Shown: piece after piece, positions 51,882 to 61,144 of the stretch
How the letters are laid out: every line of letters begins with the position of its first letter
How positions within the stretch are numbered: the first letter of the stretch is position 1
NCBI GenBank assembly: GCA_020073485.1
Contig: JAIQFB010000004.1
Coordinates: 210,775-274,774 of the forward strand
DNA: 64,000 nt
Reading direction: 5' to 3'
DNA from: Terriglobia bacterium
GTDB taxonomy: Bacteria; Acidobacteriota; Terriglobia; Acidiferrales; UBA7541
Program-made: the position numbers and the translations under genes
Notes under the pieces: model-generated
The model's input: only the letters and a program-made list of their open reading frames with translations
What the model was told of the DNA's origin: nothing
Database searches by the model: none

Positions 51882-52128
51882 CGCGCGAATTTATGCCAGA
51901 CCCGCGGATGTGGTAAGCGTCAGCATATGCGGACTCAAACCGCAGACCTCTACCGTGTCAATTTCCTAAGCGATTTGGGAACGGATGAGGTGGAGTGAGT
52001 GCAAGTTGTATTGGCTCAAATGGCTAGCTCGGAATTTGCGTTCATTTAGTGGGCAGTGATGAGCACGAGTTGGATGCGTTTGCCGGGGCTAGCATGAAGG
52101 GGTTACGTCACAAAGTACGTCACAAAAA
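51882..52128 (+). repeat. Attachment-site-like repeat, copy 3 (tRNA-Val 3' sequence)
   Basis: The core is 51930-51965. It shares with copy 1 the upstream GCGCGAA...ATGCCAG...GGTAAGCGTCAG and the changed T-loop base (GTTTGAG on the minus strand). It shares with copy 2 the downstream GCTAGCATGAAGGGGTTACGTCACAAAGTACGTCACAAA. It thus looks like a recombinant of the two. Same orientation as the others. Confidence 0.85.
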
Positions 52129-52263
52129 ATAAAAAGCTTAAACTCCATCGGTTCTTTGCGGCGCGCTTGCATGAAAATTGCGATCTTTCGTGCAACTAGA
52201 TGCGTTCTGAATCATTTACCAAAAATTCATATTCTCTCAGCTCCTCTTGTCGTTTGGCTTGTT

Positions 52264-52312
52264 GGTGAATTCTCTCTCATTTCACCTGGTGCAAAAATCC
52301 CCGATTAGGTCA
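52264..52312 (-). repeat. Island-flanking inverted repeat, right copy
   Basis: The reverse complement matches 29167-29210 (AGGTGAAATGAG identical, flanks slightly diverged). The two copies face each other across 23 kb that include all the island features. The rest of 52129-52486 has no recognisable feature. Confidence 0.65.
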
Positions 52313-52486
52313 TTTACTCACCCAGGGCAGCAAGATTGACGTACAGGACACAACGCTCACCTATCGTGCGGGAAAACTCAGGGCCGCCCGCTACTCCCAC
52401 GATGGCTGGGCCGATTCGCTTTGTGCCGTTACATTATCTGGCAAACAAAGTATCATGTTACTTCTGCCTGCTCGTCCTTCAATCCT

Positions 52487-55400
52487 TCAAAAAGATAGCC
52501 GGACTCCGAGCTGCGCGGCGAATGGGATGCCGACCGTCGTTCCTGGCCCGAAGAAATCTCCCAGCGCACCGGCCGGTACCAAGAGCTGATTCGGGTTGGT
52601 GATGGGTTTCGTACTACTGCAAGCGGAATTGAGACAGAAAGCTGTAGCATTCGCTGGATTGTTCACTGCCATGGGTAGCGCGGAGATGTCGGTAATGTAG
52701 TTGTTGCCCGGATTATTTCGATTACTTAAATTGAAAAACTCGACAAAAGGCGTCACCGACCAACTCTCCAGAAACTTGAACGGTCGGCTCGCGCGCAAAT
52801 CGAGTTGAATGAAAGGAGTCCCGCGAAACTGATCGAGGGTGGTCTGCACCCCATTTACCACCGCGCGATTGTTCGAGGCGTCGCCAAGCCCGTTTACGTC
52901 CACCGGTGTCGTCAGGGTGATTGGACGCCCACTTTCCGCCTGAAACAGAGTCGTCAATTCGAATCCCCCCGGCAAGTAAATACCGCCGGCAACGACGAAA
53001 CGATGCGTTACATCTTCGCCGGACGGGCCATAGTCTCCTTTCGCGAACGGATTCAGCGGGTCGCAAACGCCGTTCACATAGTCGAACAGCTCACCCAGCA
53101 CGCAGCCCCAGGTATCCGCGCGCGAAAGCGTGTAGTTGACCGTAAGATTGAGGCGCCGCGTCACGTTCCCTTGCAGGTGGAGCATCAGCGCGTCGTATCG
53201 AGAGCGATTGTCGCTCCGGAACACGGTAATGTTCGGCACATTGTCCATCTGCGTAGCCTGATCGGAAGCGAACAGCGGCGAAGAGAGCGTAAAACCTGAG
53301 TTATAATTGTACGCGCGATATCCGTGATTCCCTTCCTCATGGGTCAAATCCGCGCTCACCGTCCATTTGTTGTTGAACGCGTACTCGAATCCAGCAGTCG
53401 CATGAATCGCATAAGGCGTCTTGTAGTCCGGGTCGATGATATCGCCCATTCCTCCCGCAGCCGCTCCGGGCAGGCATCCCGTATCGGTGGGAACTCTGCA
53501 CGGTCCCGGAGCCGTATTCACCGCCTGAAACGCTGTGACCCAACCGTTTTGTGCCAAGTCGTTGTAATAGAGGCCGAACCCGACTCGAATCACCATGTGC
53601 CCGTTTTGATCTGGCGAGTAGGCGATTCCCAGCCGTGGCGCCAGGGCGTGACGATAATCGTGCGGCGCTCCGGTCGGAAGCGGTAATTTTAGGGATCGGA
53701 CCGTAAGCAAAGCGGGGTTCTCCGACTGACTTCGGCCGGACGCTTTAAAGAGTCCGAACGTGGTGTCATATCTCAGTCCGTAATTCACCGTAAGATGCGA
53801 AGTTACTCGCCACGAATCCTCCGCATAAATGCCTAGCCGCTGCACGTTCTGCGAAAAGCTGCCGTCACCGGCAGACGTGGTTGTGCAGCTGGTCCCCGGC
53901 GTTGCATTGTTGCCGCAGTTCAAATCCTCGGTAAATTGCGCCAGATTTGAAAGGTAATCCACCGGATTGACCGCAAACACTGTCAAATTATCAGTCGTGG
54001 CGGAAAGTGCTCCACTGAGTACCGGTTCATGAATAAAGTTCACACCAAAGCGCGGAGCGTGTTTTCCCATTGCGTGGCTCACGTTATACAGGAACTGATA
54101 CTTCTCTTGGTTACGCAGCACCGGGAACGCTGTGATCGGCGTCAGGAATTGGTTGTCGCCGAAAGTCTCAAAGCCGGAAATCGTGCTGGCTGTGGAACTG
54201 AAGGGAAACGCCAGCGCAAACCCCAGATATTGGTTTCGCGTTTCGGTGCGGTGCAGAAAACTTGCGTCAAAGGTGAACGATCCCACCCAAGTTGGGCTGA
54301 ACGTAAAGGCATTGCTTATCACAATGTTTCGGTAGTTCGCTTGCGAGGTCGCGCCAGTGGATGGCAACGTGCCCTGCTGTACCAGATCGTTATCCGTAGT
54401 GTAGTTGTCAGTGGCAATCCGCAAGAACCACTGGGAACGCGAAGATTGATACCAATCCAATCGAGCGTCGATCAGAAGATCATGGAATGGTATCGAGACG
54501 CTGTTCGGCGTTGCGATTGAAGTCACGCCGGGTATCAGTCCATCCGAGGCCAAGTTTGCCAGCGCCTGAAACTGCGTTGAGGTGGCAGGGCTGTAAGCAA
54601 TGCTTGCCTTTTCTGGAACATATTCGAGCCCGGTGAAAAACCACAGTTTTCCCTTTGCGATGGGTCCGCCCAGTGTCCCAACATAATTTTGCCGGGAGAA
54701 CGGCTGCTTTGGATTCGGCGCGGGATTATCAATTGGGAAGCGCGCGTTCAACGCTGCGTCCCGTTCGTAGAATGCCGCTCCGCCGTGCCATTGATCGGTG
54801 CCCCGCTTGGTCGTAATGACAACGGCTCCAGCCGTAGTCCCACCGGTATCCGCGTCCTCCCCTGCGGTCTTGAACGCGAATTCCTCGATTGAATCCGGGG
54901 AAATATTCTGTAAAAAACCGCCAATGTAATCGTCGGAGCTGTCTCCACCGTCAATGGAGAGCTGATTGTTCAGCCCGGAACTGCCTCCTGTCGAAACGGC
55001 AGTGATGCGCGCCTTGGTAGGATCTGAAGGCTCTACAGGCTCGGTCCCGGGCGTCAAGTATGCAATGTTTGCGAAGCTGCGGTTTGCGAGCGGAATCGTA
55101 CCGAGATCATGCGCCGTCACCACGCTCTGATGCACGGTACTCGCTATGTCGATTGGCTCCGTGGTGACCGACGATGGCTGCGCGGTCACCGTGACGCTGT
55201 CCTTCATGACCTGCAGGCGGAGCGTAACATTAATGTTTTGCACGGAACTCACTGCGATTTGTATCTCAGCTTGGGCCGACGCAAAACCGTTCGCATCAAC
55301 CTTGACTTGAAATTTGCCGGGTGTCAGGTCGTCAACTTCGAACTCGCCGCGGCCATTTGTCTGGACTGCCCGCAGGGTAGGAAATTGCTCAGCCTGCACC

Positions 55401-55534
55401 GTAACGCTGGCGGACGGAATGCGCCCCCCGCTGACGTCTTGAACCATACCGCGAAGACTTCCTGTCGGACTCTGCGCCCAGGCACTACAACCAGCAGTCA
55501 ACAAGGCGATGGTCGCGAACAATGCCTTTCGCAT
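52487..55534 (-). CDS. TonB-dependent outer-membrane receptor with N-terminal carboxypeptidase-regulatory-like domain (second)
   Basis: The 1015-residue protein has a signal peptide (residues 1-22, AGCSAWAQ), a carboxypeptidase-regulatory-like domain (SLRGMVQDVSGGRIPSASVTV through NVTLRLQV, about 25-105), a plug (about 115-235, with GGTTAGAVVITTKRGTDQWHG), and a barrel ending in the aromatic signature AQLGVRLSF. It is only distantly similar to the receptor at 5686. ATG 55534 is chosen for GAGAGGG upstream; the in-frame ATG at 55558 lacks one. It follows the 1000-residue secreted protein by 78 bases on the same strand, suggesting joint expression. Confidence 0.92.
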   Translation of the reverse strand: MRKALFATIALLTAGCSAWAQSPTGSLRGMVQDVSGGRIPSASVTVQAEQFPTLRAVQTNGRGEFEVDDLTPGKFQVKVDANGFASAQAEIQIAVSSVQNINVTLRLQVMKDSVTVTAQPSSVTTEPIDIASTVHQSVVTAHDLGTIPLANRSFANIAYLTPGTEPVEPSDPTKARITAVSTGGSSGLNNQLSIDGGDSSDDYIGGFLQNISPDSIEEFAFKTAGEDADTGGTTAGAVVITTKRGTDQWHGGAAFYERDAALNARFPIDNPAPNPKQPFSRQNYVGTLGGPIAKGKLWFFTGLEYVPEKASIAYSPATSTQFQALANLASDGLIPGVTSIATPNSVSIPFHDLLIDARLDWYQSSRSQWFLRIATDNYTTDNDLVQQGTLPSTGATSQANYRNIVISNAFTFSPTWVGSFTFDASFLHRTETRNQYLGFALAFPFSSTASTISGFETFGDNQFLTPITAFPVLRNQEKYQFLYNVSHAMGKHAPRFGVNFIHEPVLSGALSATTDNLTVFAVNPVDYLSNLAQFTEDLNCGNNATPGTSCTTTSAGDGSFSQNVQRLGIYAEDSWRVTSHLTVNYGLRYDTTFGLFKASGRSQSENPALLTVRSLKLPLPTGAPHDYRHALAPRLGIAYSPDQNGHMVIRVGFGLYYNDLAQNGWVTAFQAVNTAPGPCRVPTDTGCLPGAAAGGMGDIIDPDYKTPYAIHATAGFEYAFNNKWTVSADLTHEEGNHGYRAYNYNSGFTLSSPLFASDQATQMDNVPNITVFRSDNRSRYDALMLHLQGNVTRRLNLTVNYTLSRADTWGCVLGELFDYVNGVCDPLNPFAKGDYGPSGEDVTHRFVVAGGIYLPGGFELTTLFQAESGRPITLTTPVDVNGLGDASNNRAVVNGVQTTLDQFRGTPFIQLDLRASRPFKFLESWSVTPFVEFFNLSNRNNPGNNYITDISALPMAVNNPANATAFCLNSACSSTKPITNPNQLLVPAGALGDFFGPGTTVGIPFAAQLGVRLSF

Positions 55535-55612
55535 AATCCCTCTCAAAACATGACACATTCGTACTCACGCGCTTGCAGCCTTCCTACATACAATGACCGA
55601 CAGCAGCCAGAC

Positions 55613-58600
55613 CTAAGGGCAGTGCGCCATCAGGTACTGCGCGTCTGCGATCATGATGTGCGCAGCGGTTGCGTCGACTCCATTGCCTGATTGTGCGTTC
55701 AGTTCGTTGATGAACGCCTGATAGATGTTATTTGCCGTTGCGCAATTACCCCCGGCTCGTGCATTGGCGGCAGCATTCAATTTATCAAGCAGCGACTGAG
55801 CTTCACCCTGATTCTTGATTTTGCCTGCTCCCAGAAACTGCGTAACGTCGCCCTTTATACTCTCAGGCGTAACGATGATCGTAAACGTCACCGCCCGGGA
55901 GCCTGCGTTGCCCACATTGTCCAGGCCCATAATGCTGAAGGTATGGGGGCCAAGACTCAGCTCGGTAAGGAGGTTAATTGTTTGACCGCTTGCAAGACCG
56001 TGGCCAAAGACCGTAGTCATACCATCCATCGAAGACGTGAACTGATTTACGCCGGAGCCAGCATCGCTGAGGCTGTAGTTGAGCGTGAGAACGGCGCTGT
56101 GGGGATAGGTCGTGGGCTGGGGCTGCACAATGCCGATAACCGGCGGCGTATTGTCGAGGATAACCGTTTCGGTGTGCCGGGGTTCGAGCAGTTGCCCGAA
56201 AGACTGGGCAGAGTACTGCAAGTCATACGGCCCGTCGGCGCCGCTGAGGTGGAGAGACACGGAATGTGAGCCTGCATCGATAGGGGCACTGGTCCAATAC
56301 ACCAGGAAGGGCAACGTGGGCGGAGCGGGGACCGAGTAGCCGTTCTTCATCGCGCCAGTGGCTGCATACGCCGTGAGAGGAGCCCCTTGATGGTGGAAAC
56401 GATATTGGAAATATTGCGCGTCCGTGGACGTGGTCGAGAGCACCAGGGGCGCAGCGGAAGTAACGTAGTTAATGTAGTGCGGGTCACCGAGGTGGAGCGG
56501 AGCGCCCGTTGGCGCTGCAGCGGCCGGAATCTCTTCCACGGCAAACTCGACTTTGTATTGTAATTCGTCGCACGTGAGCGGGAATGAGGCTGTGCAATTG
56601 TCTCCCGTGTTTTCAGTTGTGAACGAAGGTGCATCAGACCATTTGTAATCCGGAGCCTTGAGGTCGAACTCGTAAGTCCCGATGCGGTCGTTGTTCGCGG
56701 TGGCCAGCGCTAATAAATCGCCGAAGCTGTCCGGGGCGCAACCCGCGGGACTTGGGTCAGGATCATTGTAATTCCTGCAGAAGTGGGAATCCACCCTATC
56801 GGATTCCCAGCCGCCGACGCCAACGTGAATCGGTGTGCCATCCTGAACGCTCACGATCCAAGGGGTGTTGTCGAATAAAAAGCAATCGCCGTCACCGTTC
56901 TCAGTCAGCGCGTCGCCATTGCATTTGTTGCTGCCATCCGGGTTGCGGTCAAAGAAGGGGTCCATGTACCTGTACTGTCCGCCAACATTGACGAACACGC
57001 GCCAATCGCCATCTGGAGCGCCGAGGAGTGGGCTACCTTCCCCGTTCGCGACGACGGTGAGTGCGTGCAAGGTCACCTTAAACGTGCGCATGATCGGTGT
57101 AGAGACAGGTCCCGGAATGCCAATCTGCATTGGCAGGGCACCCTTAGCAAAAACATTTGGTTTCATGTTCGCAGACGCGAGAAGGATCTGTCCCCCAGGA
57201 ACGTCGTCCCACCCTAGAAGGATGCTCTGGGCAAAGAAATTCGCGCTGGTGCCGGCAAACGGAAGAATGACTCGCAGGCGCGTGGGATGCGCAGCGGGAA
57301 CTGAAGGGCACCCCGTCTCCGTCTGGTTCGGCGGCGGCGTCGTCGCGTCAAGAAGGCAGAAAACCGGGACCGCGGTCACACAGCCGTTGGTGTTTGTACC
57401 GCCGCATGTGTGTGCCGGAAGCTCGCTGGAATGGTCCACGATGCGCCACTGCAGAGAGGCATCCCCAACCGGCGGCGTGACCCTGAAAGTACCGCCGTTC
57501 AGCAGTGAATGGTAGTTCGTTCCGGGCGGATAGACATCGAATACGTAGTTGGGATCGTTTGGGCCATTCAGTGGAATGACCGGGCTCGTGTGGGGCGTGC
57601 CGCAGTCGTCGCCGGGGTTGTGCGTAAGTTGGCACGCATCGTTGGCCCCACCGCCGTTGCCGCTGACGAAGATATCGGCTTCCGTTACTGGCACATTTGT
57701 GGGCCCACTGTTCGCGTGGCCGGCCGGCACAGCAACTGGCGCACCGGTAATTGGTAAAAAGCTTTGCGGGCCTGGGAAATTAGGAGCCGAGGTGCGCGGC
57801 ACAGGGAATGAGTCTAGTGCCGGATGGTTCAGGCGGAAGGTTACCAGAGCGCGCGGCGGATGAATCTCCGTCGAATACTTGACGAGTGCCCTCTCTCCGC
57901 CGCCCGGGTGACCGCAATCGAAGATCCAACGCCCGGCGACCCAGACACGATCGTTGACAGCAGGCCACACGAACTCGGGCACCGCGCCCCAGATGCGCTG
58001 GAAACCTTCGCCTTCATCCATCAGGCTCGCGTTGTCCCACTCGACCTCCATGTGGACGTGATGGCAGGGGTCGCTGTAGGTGCCGTCCGGGCACTTTTCT
58101 CGTCCGGTCGGGTCGTCCGCCGTCACCTTGGTAGGGTCTGGGGGATTCGCGTACGATGACAGTAAGTATTGATAGGCCTGATCGGGAACAACGTTAGCCG
58201 TAAAGTCATGGGTGTAGTGGTTCCAGGTTATTTCCTCTTCGGAAACCTCGCTCGGCGCCTGGTTACTTTCGAGCTCACCGCTCGGGTACTCCTCACCTGG
58301 CGTGGGGACGGTTCCCTCTAAGATGGTCACCGGATGGAGGAAATTGTTCGGAAATGGAAGGTTGGGGTCGATGATGATCGGCTTCCACTCGGGCCTGCCG
58401 CGCGCCTCGTCGGAGTCGTTCGAGAGATCAGTGGCGTCGCAGACGGGCGAGTTGTCGAACGCCGCCGTCGCCGGGGTGTAGGTGACATTGTTTTGGGGCA
58501 TCGCGCGGGAGGACAAGGCCAACCCCGAGAGACACAGACCGACCGCCACTCCCAGAAGCCGCATGAAGACTCTCATCGAAAAAGCACGCAACAGGAAAGT

Positions 58601-58615
58601 TTGTCGAACTTGCAT
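55613..58615 (-). CDS. Large secreted protein with C-terminal FIMAH-like helical domain
   Basis: The 1000-residue protein has a signal peptide (about residues 1-39, ending LSSRAM) and no membrane segment after it. The main body is beta-rich with many Asp, Asn, Pro and paired Cys (for example CGGTNTNGC, CNGDALTENGDGDC). Near 850-920 is an Ig-like/bacterial adhesin-type segment (DNTPPVIGIVQPQPTTYPHSAVLTLNYSLSDAGSGV). The last about 75 residues (QFLGAGKIKNQGEAQSLLDKLNAAAN...AAHIMIADAQYLM) resemble the FIMAH helical domain of extracellular proteins. The function is unknown; surface or extracellular binding is likely. ATG 58615 is taken because of the upstream GGGGAGAAAG. Confidence 0.75.
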   Translation of the reverse strand: MQVRQTFLLRAFSMRVFMRLLGVAVGLCLSGLALSSRAMPQNNVTYTPATAAFDNSPVCDATDLSNDSDEARGRPEWKPIIIDPNLPFPNNFLHPVTILEGTVPTPGEEYPSGELESNQAPSEVSEEEITWNHYTHDFTANVVPDQAYQYLLSSYANPPDPTKVTADDPTGREKCPDGTYSDPCHHVHMEVEWDNASLMDEGEGFQRIWGAVPEFVWPAVNDRVWVAGRWIFDCGHPGGGERALVKYSTEIHPPRALVTFRLNHPALDSFPVPRTSAPNFPGPQSFLPITGAPVAVPAGHANSGPTNVPVTEADIFVSGNGGGANDACQLTHNPGDDCGTPHTSPVIPLNGPNDPNYVFDVYPPGTNYHSLLNGGTFRVTPPVGDASLQWRIVDHSSELPAHTCGGTNTNGCVTAVPVFCLLDATTPPPNQTETGCPSVPAAHPTRLRVILPFAGTSANFFAQSILLGWDDVPGGQILLASANMKPNVFAKGALPMQIGIPGPVSTPIMRTFKVTLHALTVVANGEGSPLLGAPDGDWRVFVNVGGQYRYMDPFFDRNPDGSNKCNGDALTENGDGDCFLFDNTPWIVSVQDGTPIHVGVGGWESDRVDSHFCRNYNDPDPSPAGCAPDSFGDLLALATANNDRIGTYEFDLKAPDYKWSDAPSFTTENTGDNCTASFPLTCDELQYKVEFAVEEIPAAAAPTGAPLHLGDPHYINYVTSAAPLVLSTTSTDAQYFQYRFHHQGAPLTAYAATGAMKNGYSVPAPPTLPFLVYWTSAPIDAGSHSVSLHLSGADGPYDLQYSAQSFGQLLEPRHTETVILDNTPPVIGIVQPQPTTYPHSAVLTLNYSLSDAGSGVNQFTSSMDGMTTVFGHGLASGQTINLLTELSLGPHTFSIMGLDNVGNAGSRAVTFTIIVTPESIKGDVTQFLGAGKIKNQGEAQSLLDKLNAAANARAGGNCATANNIYQAFINELNAQSGNGVDATAAHIMIADAQYLMAHCP

Positions 58616-58797
58616 TGTCTTTCTCCCCTCTTCGCAAGAGGTATCGACTGCAGTTTTCAAGTCAAGACCTGGATTGCGTGTTCCGAATCGACACAAAGCA
58701 AATGCAAAGTGCGCCATTCTGAAGGCGCTCGTGATATTAAACAATGGTCCTAAAAGACCCAGACTAGACGTACCATTACACGTTCAGGACCTCTTCC

Positions 58798-59889
58798 ATG
58801 TTCATACGCCATCGTCCAATGATGCCGAAGGATGTTCGGGAATGCGCTGAGATCATAGGGACGCACCCGGTCATCGGTCCGCGCTATGGAGGCCGAATCA
58901 GAGATTTGTGTACGGCATGGCTGCGCTTGATCCGTTGCGAAGCGAAACGCGCAACAGTACTCCAAATGAGCACTCCTTGTGCCCCGATTTGCTTCATCGG
59001 GGTCTCTGTTTTTGTGACCGACGATTTCGTGCGTGAGATGAAGGCGCACCCGGGTTTTTGGTTTGGACCGGAATTGCTGAAGAGGATTCTGCGGGGCGAT
59101 TCTCCCATCCTCTCAAATAGTCAATTCCGGGACGCAAACTCGCATGGCGGGCTGAATCTGGTTGTCTGGGAAGGTTGTATTCGCCCGGAATTCGAGACAA
59201 ATAGCGAAATTCGTCGGCACGTTATGGGTCGGTTTACCGAAGAACATAAAGGATTTTTTTTGAAGGAGATTATCGGCTCACAGCTCGAAAGCGCAGAAAG
59301 ATTTCGGTGGACGCTCCAGACTGGCGGCCTGTTATGGAATCCGCGAACTGGCGTGTACAGAAAGTCCTTCGCAAAAGACCCGAATGAGATCATCAAAAGA
59401 CCTCATTTAGTCGGTCTCACGCGAGAGATAGAACTGGCGCGTTCCGAAGCATGGGCCGTCTCATGGGTTGGCACCCTTTTTGACTATCATCCACCACTCT
59501 GTGGCTTTAGCCGAAGCGAACAACGCATGTTGCTGATGGCGCTTGAGGGGCAGACGGATCTGGAACTTGCCCAAAAACTTAACGTTTCCGTTCCCACTGT
59601 CAAAAAGATGTGGGTGTCGGTTTATCGCCGGGTGTCCGCCCATCTGCCAGAACTAATGCCGACTGCCTCGAGGCCGGATGTGTTTTCGATCCAGCGCGGG
59701 AAGGAAAAGAAGCGCCGCCTGTTGGCTTATCTCCGCGATCATCTTGAAGAGTTGCGGCCGTTTTCCCGGCGCCTGCAGCAAGCGAAAACTCCCATGACGG
59801 GTCTCGAGACAAGTGTTCATAAACAACGGCGACGGACTTACCGCAACAAAAAGATCGTGAATCTTGCGAAGGAACGCGACATCGCGTAA
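58798..59889 (+). CDS. GNAT-like/LuxR-type helix-turn-helix protein
   Basis: The 363-residue cytoplasmic protein begins with RHRPMMPKDVRECAEIIGTHPVI, reminiscent of an acetyltransferase (GNAT) fold. It has a central alpha/beta part (residues 60-230) and a LuxR/GerE-type helix-turn-helix at about 237-282 (FSRSEQRMLLMALEGQTDLELAQKLNVSVPTVKKMW). A basic tail ends the protein. No receiver domain is present, so it is not a standard response regulator. It is divergent from the large secreted protein and may regulate it; the 180-base spacer holds both promoters. ATG 58819 is an alternative start. Confidence 0.75.
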   Translation: MFIRHRPMMPKDVRECAEIIGTHPVIGPRYGGRIRDLCTAWLRLIRCEAKRATVLQMSTPCAPICFIGVSVFVTDDFVREMKAHPGFWFGPELLKRILRGDSPILSNSQFRDANSHGGLNLVVWEGCIRPEFETNSEIRRHVMGRFTEEHKGFFLKEIIGSQLESAERFRWTLQTGGLLWNPRTGVYRKSFAKDPNEIIKRPHLVGLTREIELARSEAWAVSWVGTLFDYHPPLCGFSRSEQRMLLMALEGQTDLELAQKLNVSVPTVKKMWVSVYRRVSAHLPELMPTASRPDVFSIQRGKEKKRRLLAYLRDHLEELRPFSRRLQQAKTPMTGLETSVHKQRRRTYRNKKIVNLAKERDIA

Positions 59890-59996
59890 GCCGCTGCGCG
59901 TACGCCGCTAGTTTGATGAACCTGATTTTGATGAGATTGTGCGCGCCTGGCCGGAATCTGCGATTGCACTGAATTGCGTCAATCGCAGTATGGGCC

Positions 59997-60665
59997 TTAA
60001 CGATATACGTCCCCATGCATCATCTGCGTAGGATCAAATTCCTTTGGAGCGCCTGTGATGTGATCCTTCGCATCCGTAATGACTTTGATAAGAATGATCG
60101 AGTCATTTTTCCCCTGCACTTTCACGACGCCATAGGGAGCGACCTTATCCGAAACCCACGTATCGGAGGAACCGTCCTTTGCTCGGAAGTGCTTACACTT
60201 GAATATCCCGGCAGGAACAGTGACGGTTTCGGTGCCGACCAGATTAGCCTTCGCTCGAATGTCGGACGGTATCGCGCCCGCCGCCGCCCCTCGTTCAGCC
60301 ATCATATTGATATCCATTTTCATGGGATCCTCATCGGACCTTTGCATAATCACATTCGCCAAGACCATTCCCTTATCGTTCGGCGCAATTAGATATTTCA
60401 TATAATCGTTGCCGCCGGACTGCGTGTCGGACGCCGCCATTTCCACCCAGAACGCGGCCTTGCCAGCGACAATTTCTTTCCCGACAACAGTGATTTCAAA
60501 CTGAGACTTCTTTCCCTCTCGAGCCGTAATTTCGTAAGCTCCTCCCGACCCCACCACTGGATGCCATATACCGCTCATAACAGGCACCCGCAACACTATC
60601 TGGGCACCCAGTGGCAACGCCAATGCGAGCATGCTGAGTAGGATAACGATCTGCTTGGTCTTCAT
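59997..60665 (-). CDS. Small exported protein of unknown function
   Basis: The 222-residue protein has a signal peptide (residues 1-21, ending LPLGA) and a beta-rich domain in which most strands carry alternating polar residues (YEITAREGKKSQFEITVVGKE; VTVPAGIFKCKHFRAKDG). It resembles periplasmic DUF4412/DUF3108-like proteins only loosely. AAAGGGA precedes ATG 60665. It stands alone on the minus strand, convergent with the LuxR-type gene. Confidence 0.7.
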   Translation of the reverse strand: MKTKQIVILLSMLALALPLGAQIVLRVPVMSGIWHPVVGSGGAYEITAREGKKSQFEITVVGKEIVAGKAAFWVEMAASDTQSGGNDYMKYLIAPNDKGMVLANVIMQRSDEDPMKMDINMMAERGAAAGAIPSDIRAKANLVGTETVTVPAGIFKCKHFRAKDGSSDTWVSDKVAPYGVVKVQGKNDSIILIKVITDAKDHITGAPKEFDPTQMMHGDVYR

Positions 60666-60785
60666 AAATGGTTGTCCCTTTCAAAAAATCTTAGCTAAGG
60701 CCCTAAACACAGTGTGATTCGTGATGACCTGATGGAGCTTCTGTACCACGCGAGTGAGAGAGTTTACATCACAGCCTCAGGCTGC

Positions 60786-60884
60786 GCGGCTCTGCTTTTT
60801 TGTACCAAGTCTAAGGCGAGTTTTCGGCTGTTTGACCGGACCGGCTTTTTTGTACCAACCCTAGGGTGAGTTTTCGGCTGTTTG
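60786..60884 (+). repeat. Tandem duplication with GTACCAA and GAGTTTTCGGCTGTTTG
   Basis: Two adjacent units of about 46-50 bases share GCTTTTTTGTACCAA and GAGTTTTCGGCTGTTTG, separated by a diverged 11-base middle. They directly precede the palindrome. Confidence 0.75.
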
Positions 60885-60888
60885 GATC

Positions 60889-60922
60889 CCAATGAAATCG
60901 CGGCTAGCCGCGATCTCATTGG
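60889..60922. repeat. 34-base near-perfect palindrome
   Basis: CCAATGAAATCGCGGC-TA-GCCGCGATCTCATTGG has 16 paired positions with one mismatch, a very strong hairpin. It probably represents a dispersed palindromic element or a cruciform-type regulatory site; no T-run follows. Confidence 0.8.
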
Positions 60923-61027
60923 CGAATTCATTCGGTATCCGCTCCCCGACAGCCCCACGAGGACGACTCTCATTGTATTCCGTACGCCCAGTCTTTATGA
61001 TCTGCCGGGTTTCGGTCATGCCTTCAA

Positions 61028-61063
61028 CGTACACAACGTGCATAACGTAAACAATGTGCATAG
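61028..61063 (+). repeat. Tandem 9-base units (ACGTACACA ACGTGCATA ACGTAAACA ATGTGCATA)
   Basis: Four diverged 9-base units. Similar runs occur at 29291-29318 and 48650-48676, always between genes. Confidence 0.7.
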
Positions 61064-61144
61064 CATTCCGAACTGAATGGAGCTACAGCTGGTGATTAGG
61101 ATTCCTTTGCACGGGCTTTCGCATCGGCTGAAGTCTTCCTGCCC

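Larger units (their letters stand above)
60666..61144. other. 479-base region with tandem repeat, palindrome and 9-base units
   Basis: Apart from the promoter of the exported protein, it holds a 46-base direct repeat, a 34-base palindrome and a run of 9-base ACGT-containing units. Frames over the palindrome on both strands (NEIAASRD) are products of its symmetry. Confidence 0.6.

Noticed and set aside
51554..51916. 120-codon plus frame and overlapping 79-codon minus frame
   Set aside because: Neither shows a start signal or protein-like conservation, and they overlap each other fully; left uncalled.
60861..61076. Two opposing frames of 60-66 codons over the palindrome
   Set aside because: Both give the same NEIAASRD peptide because the DNA is palindromic; no other support.
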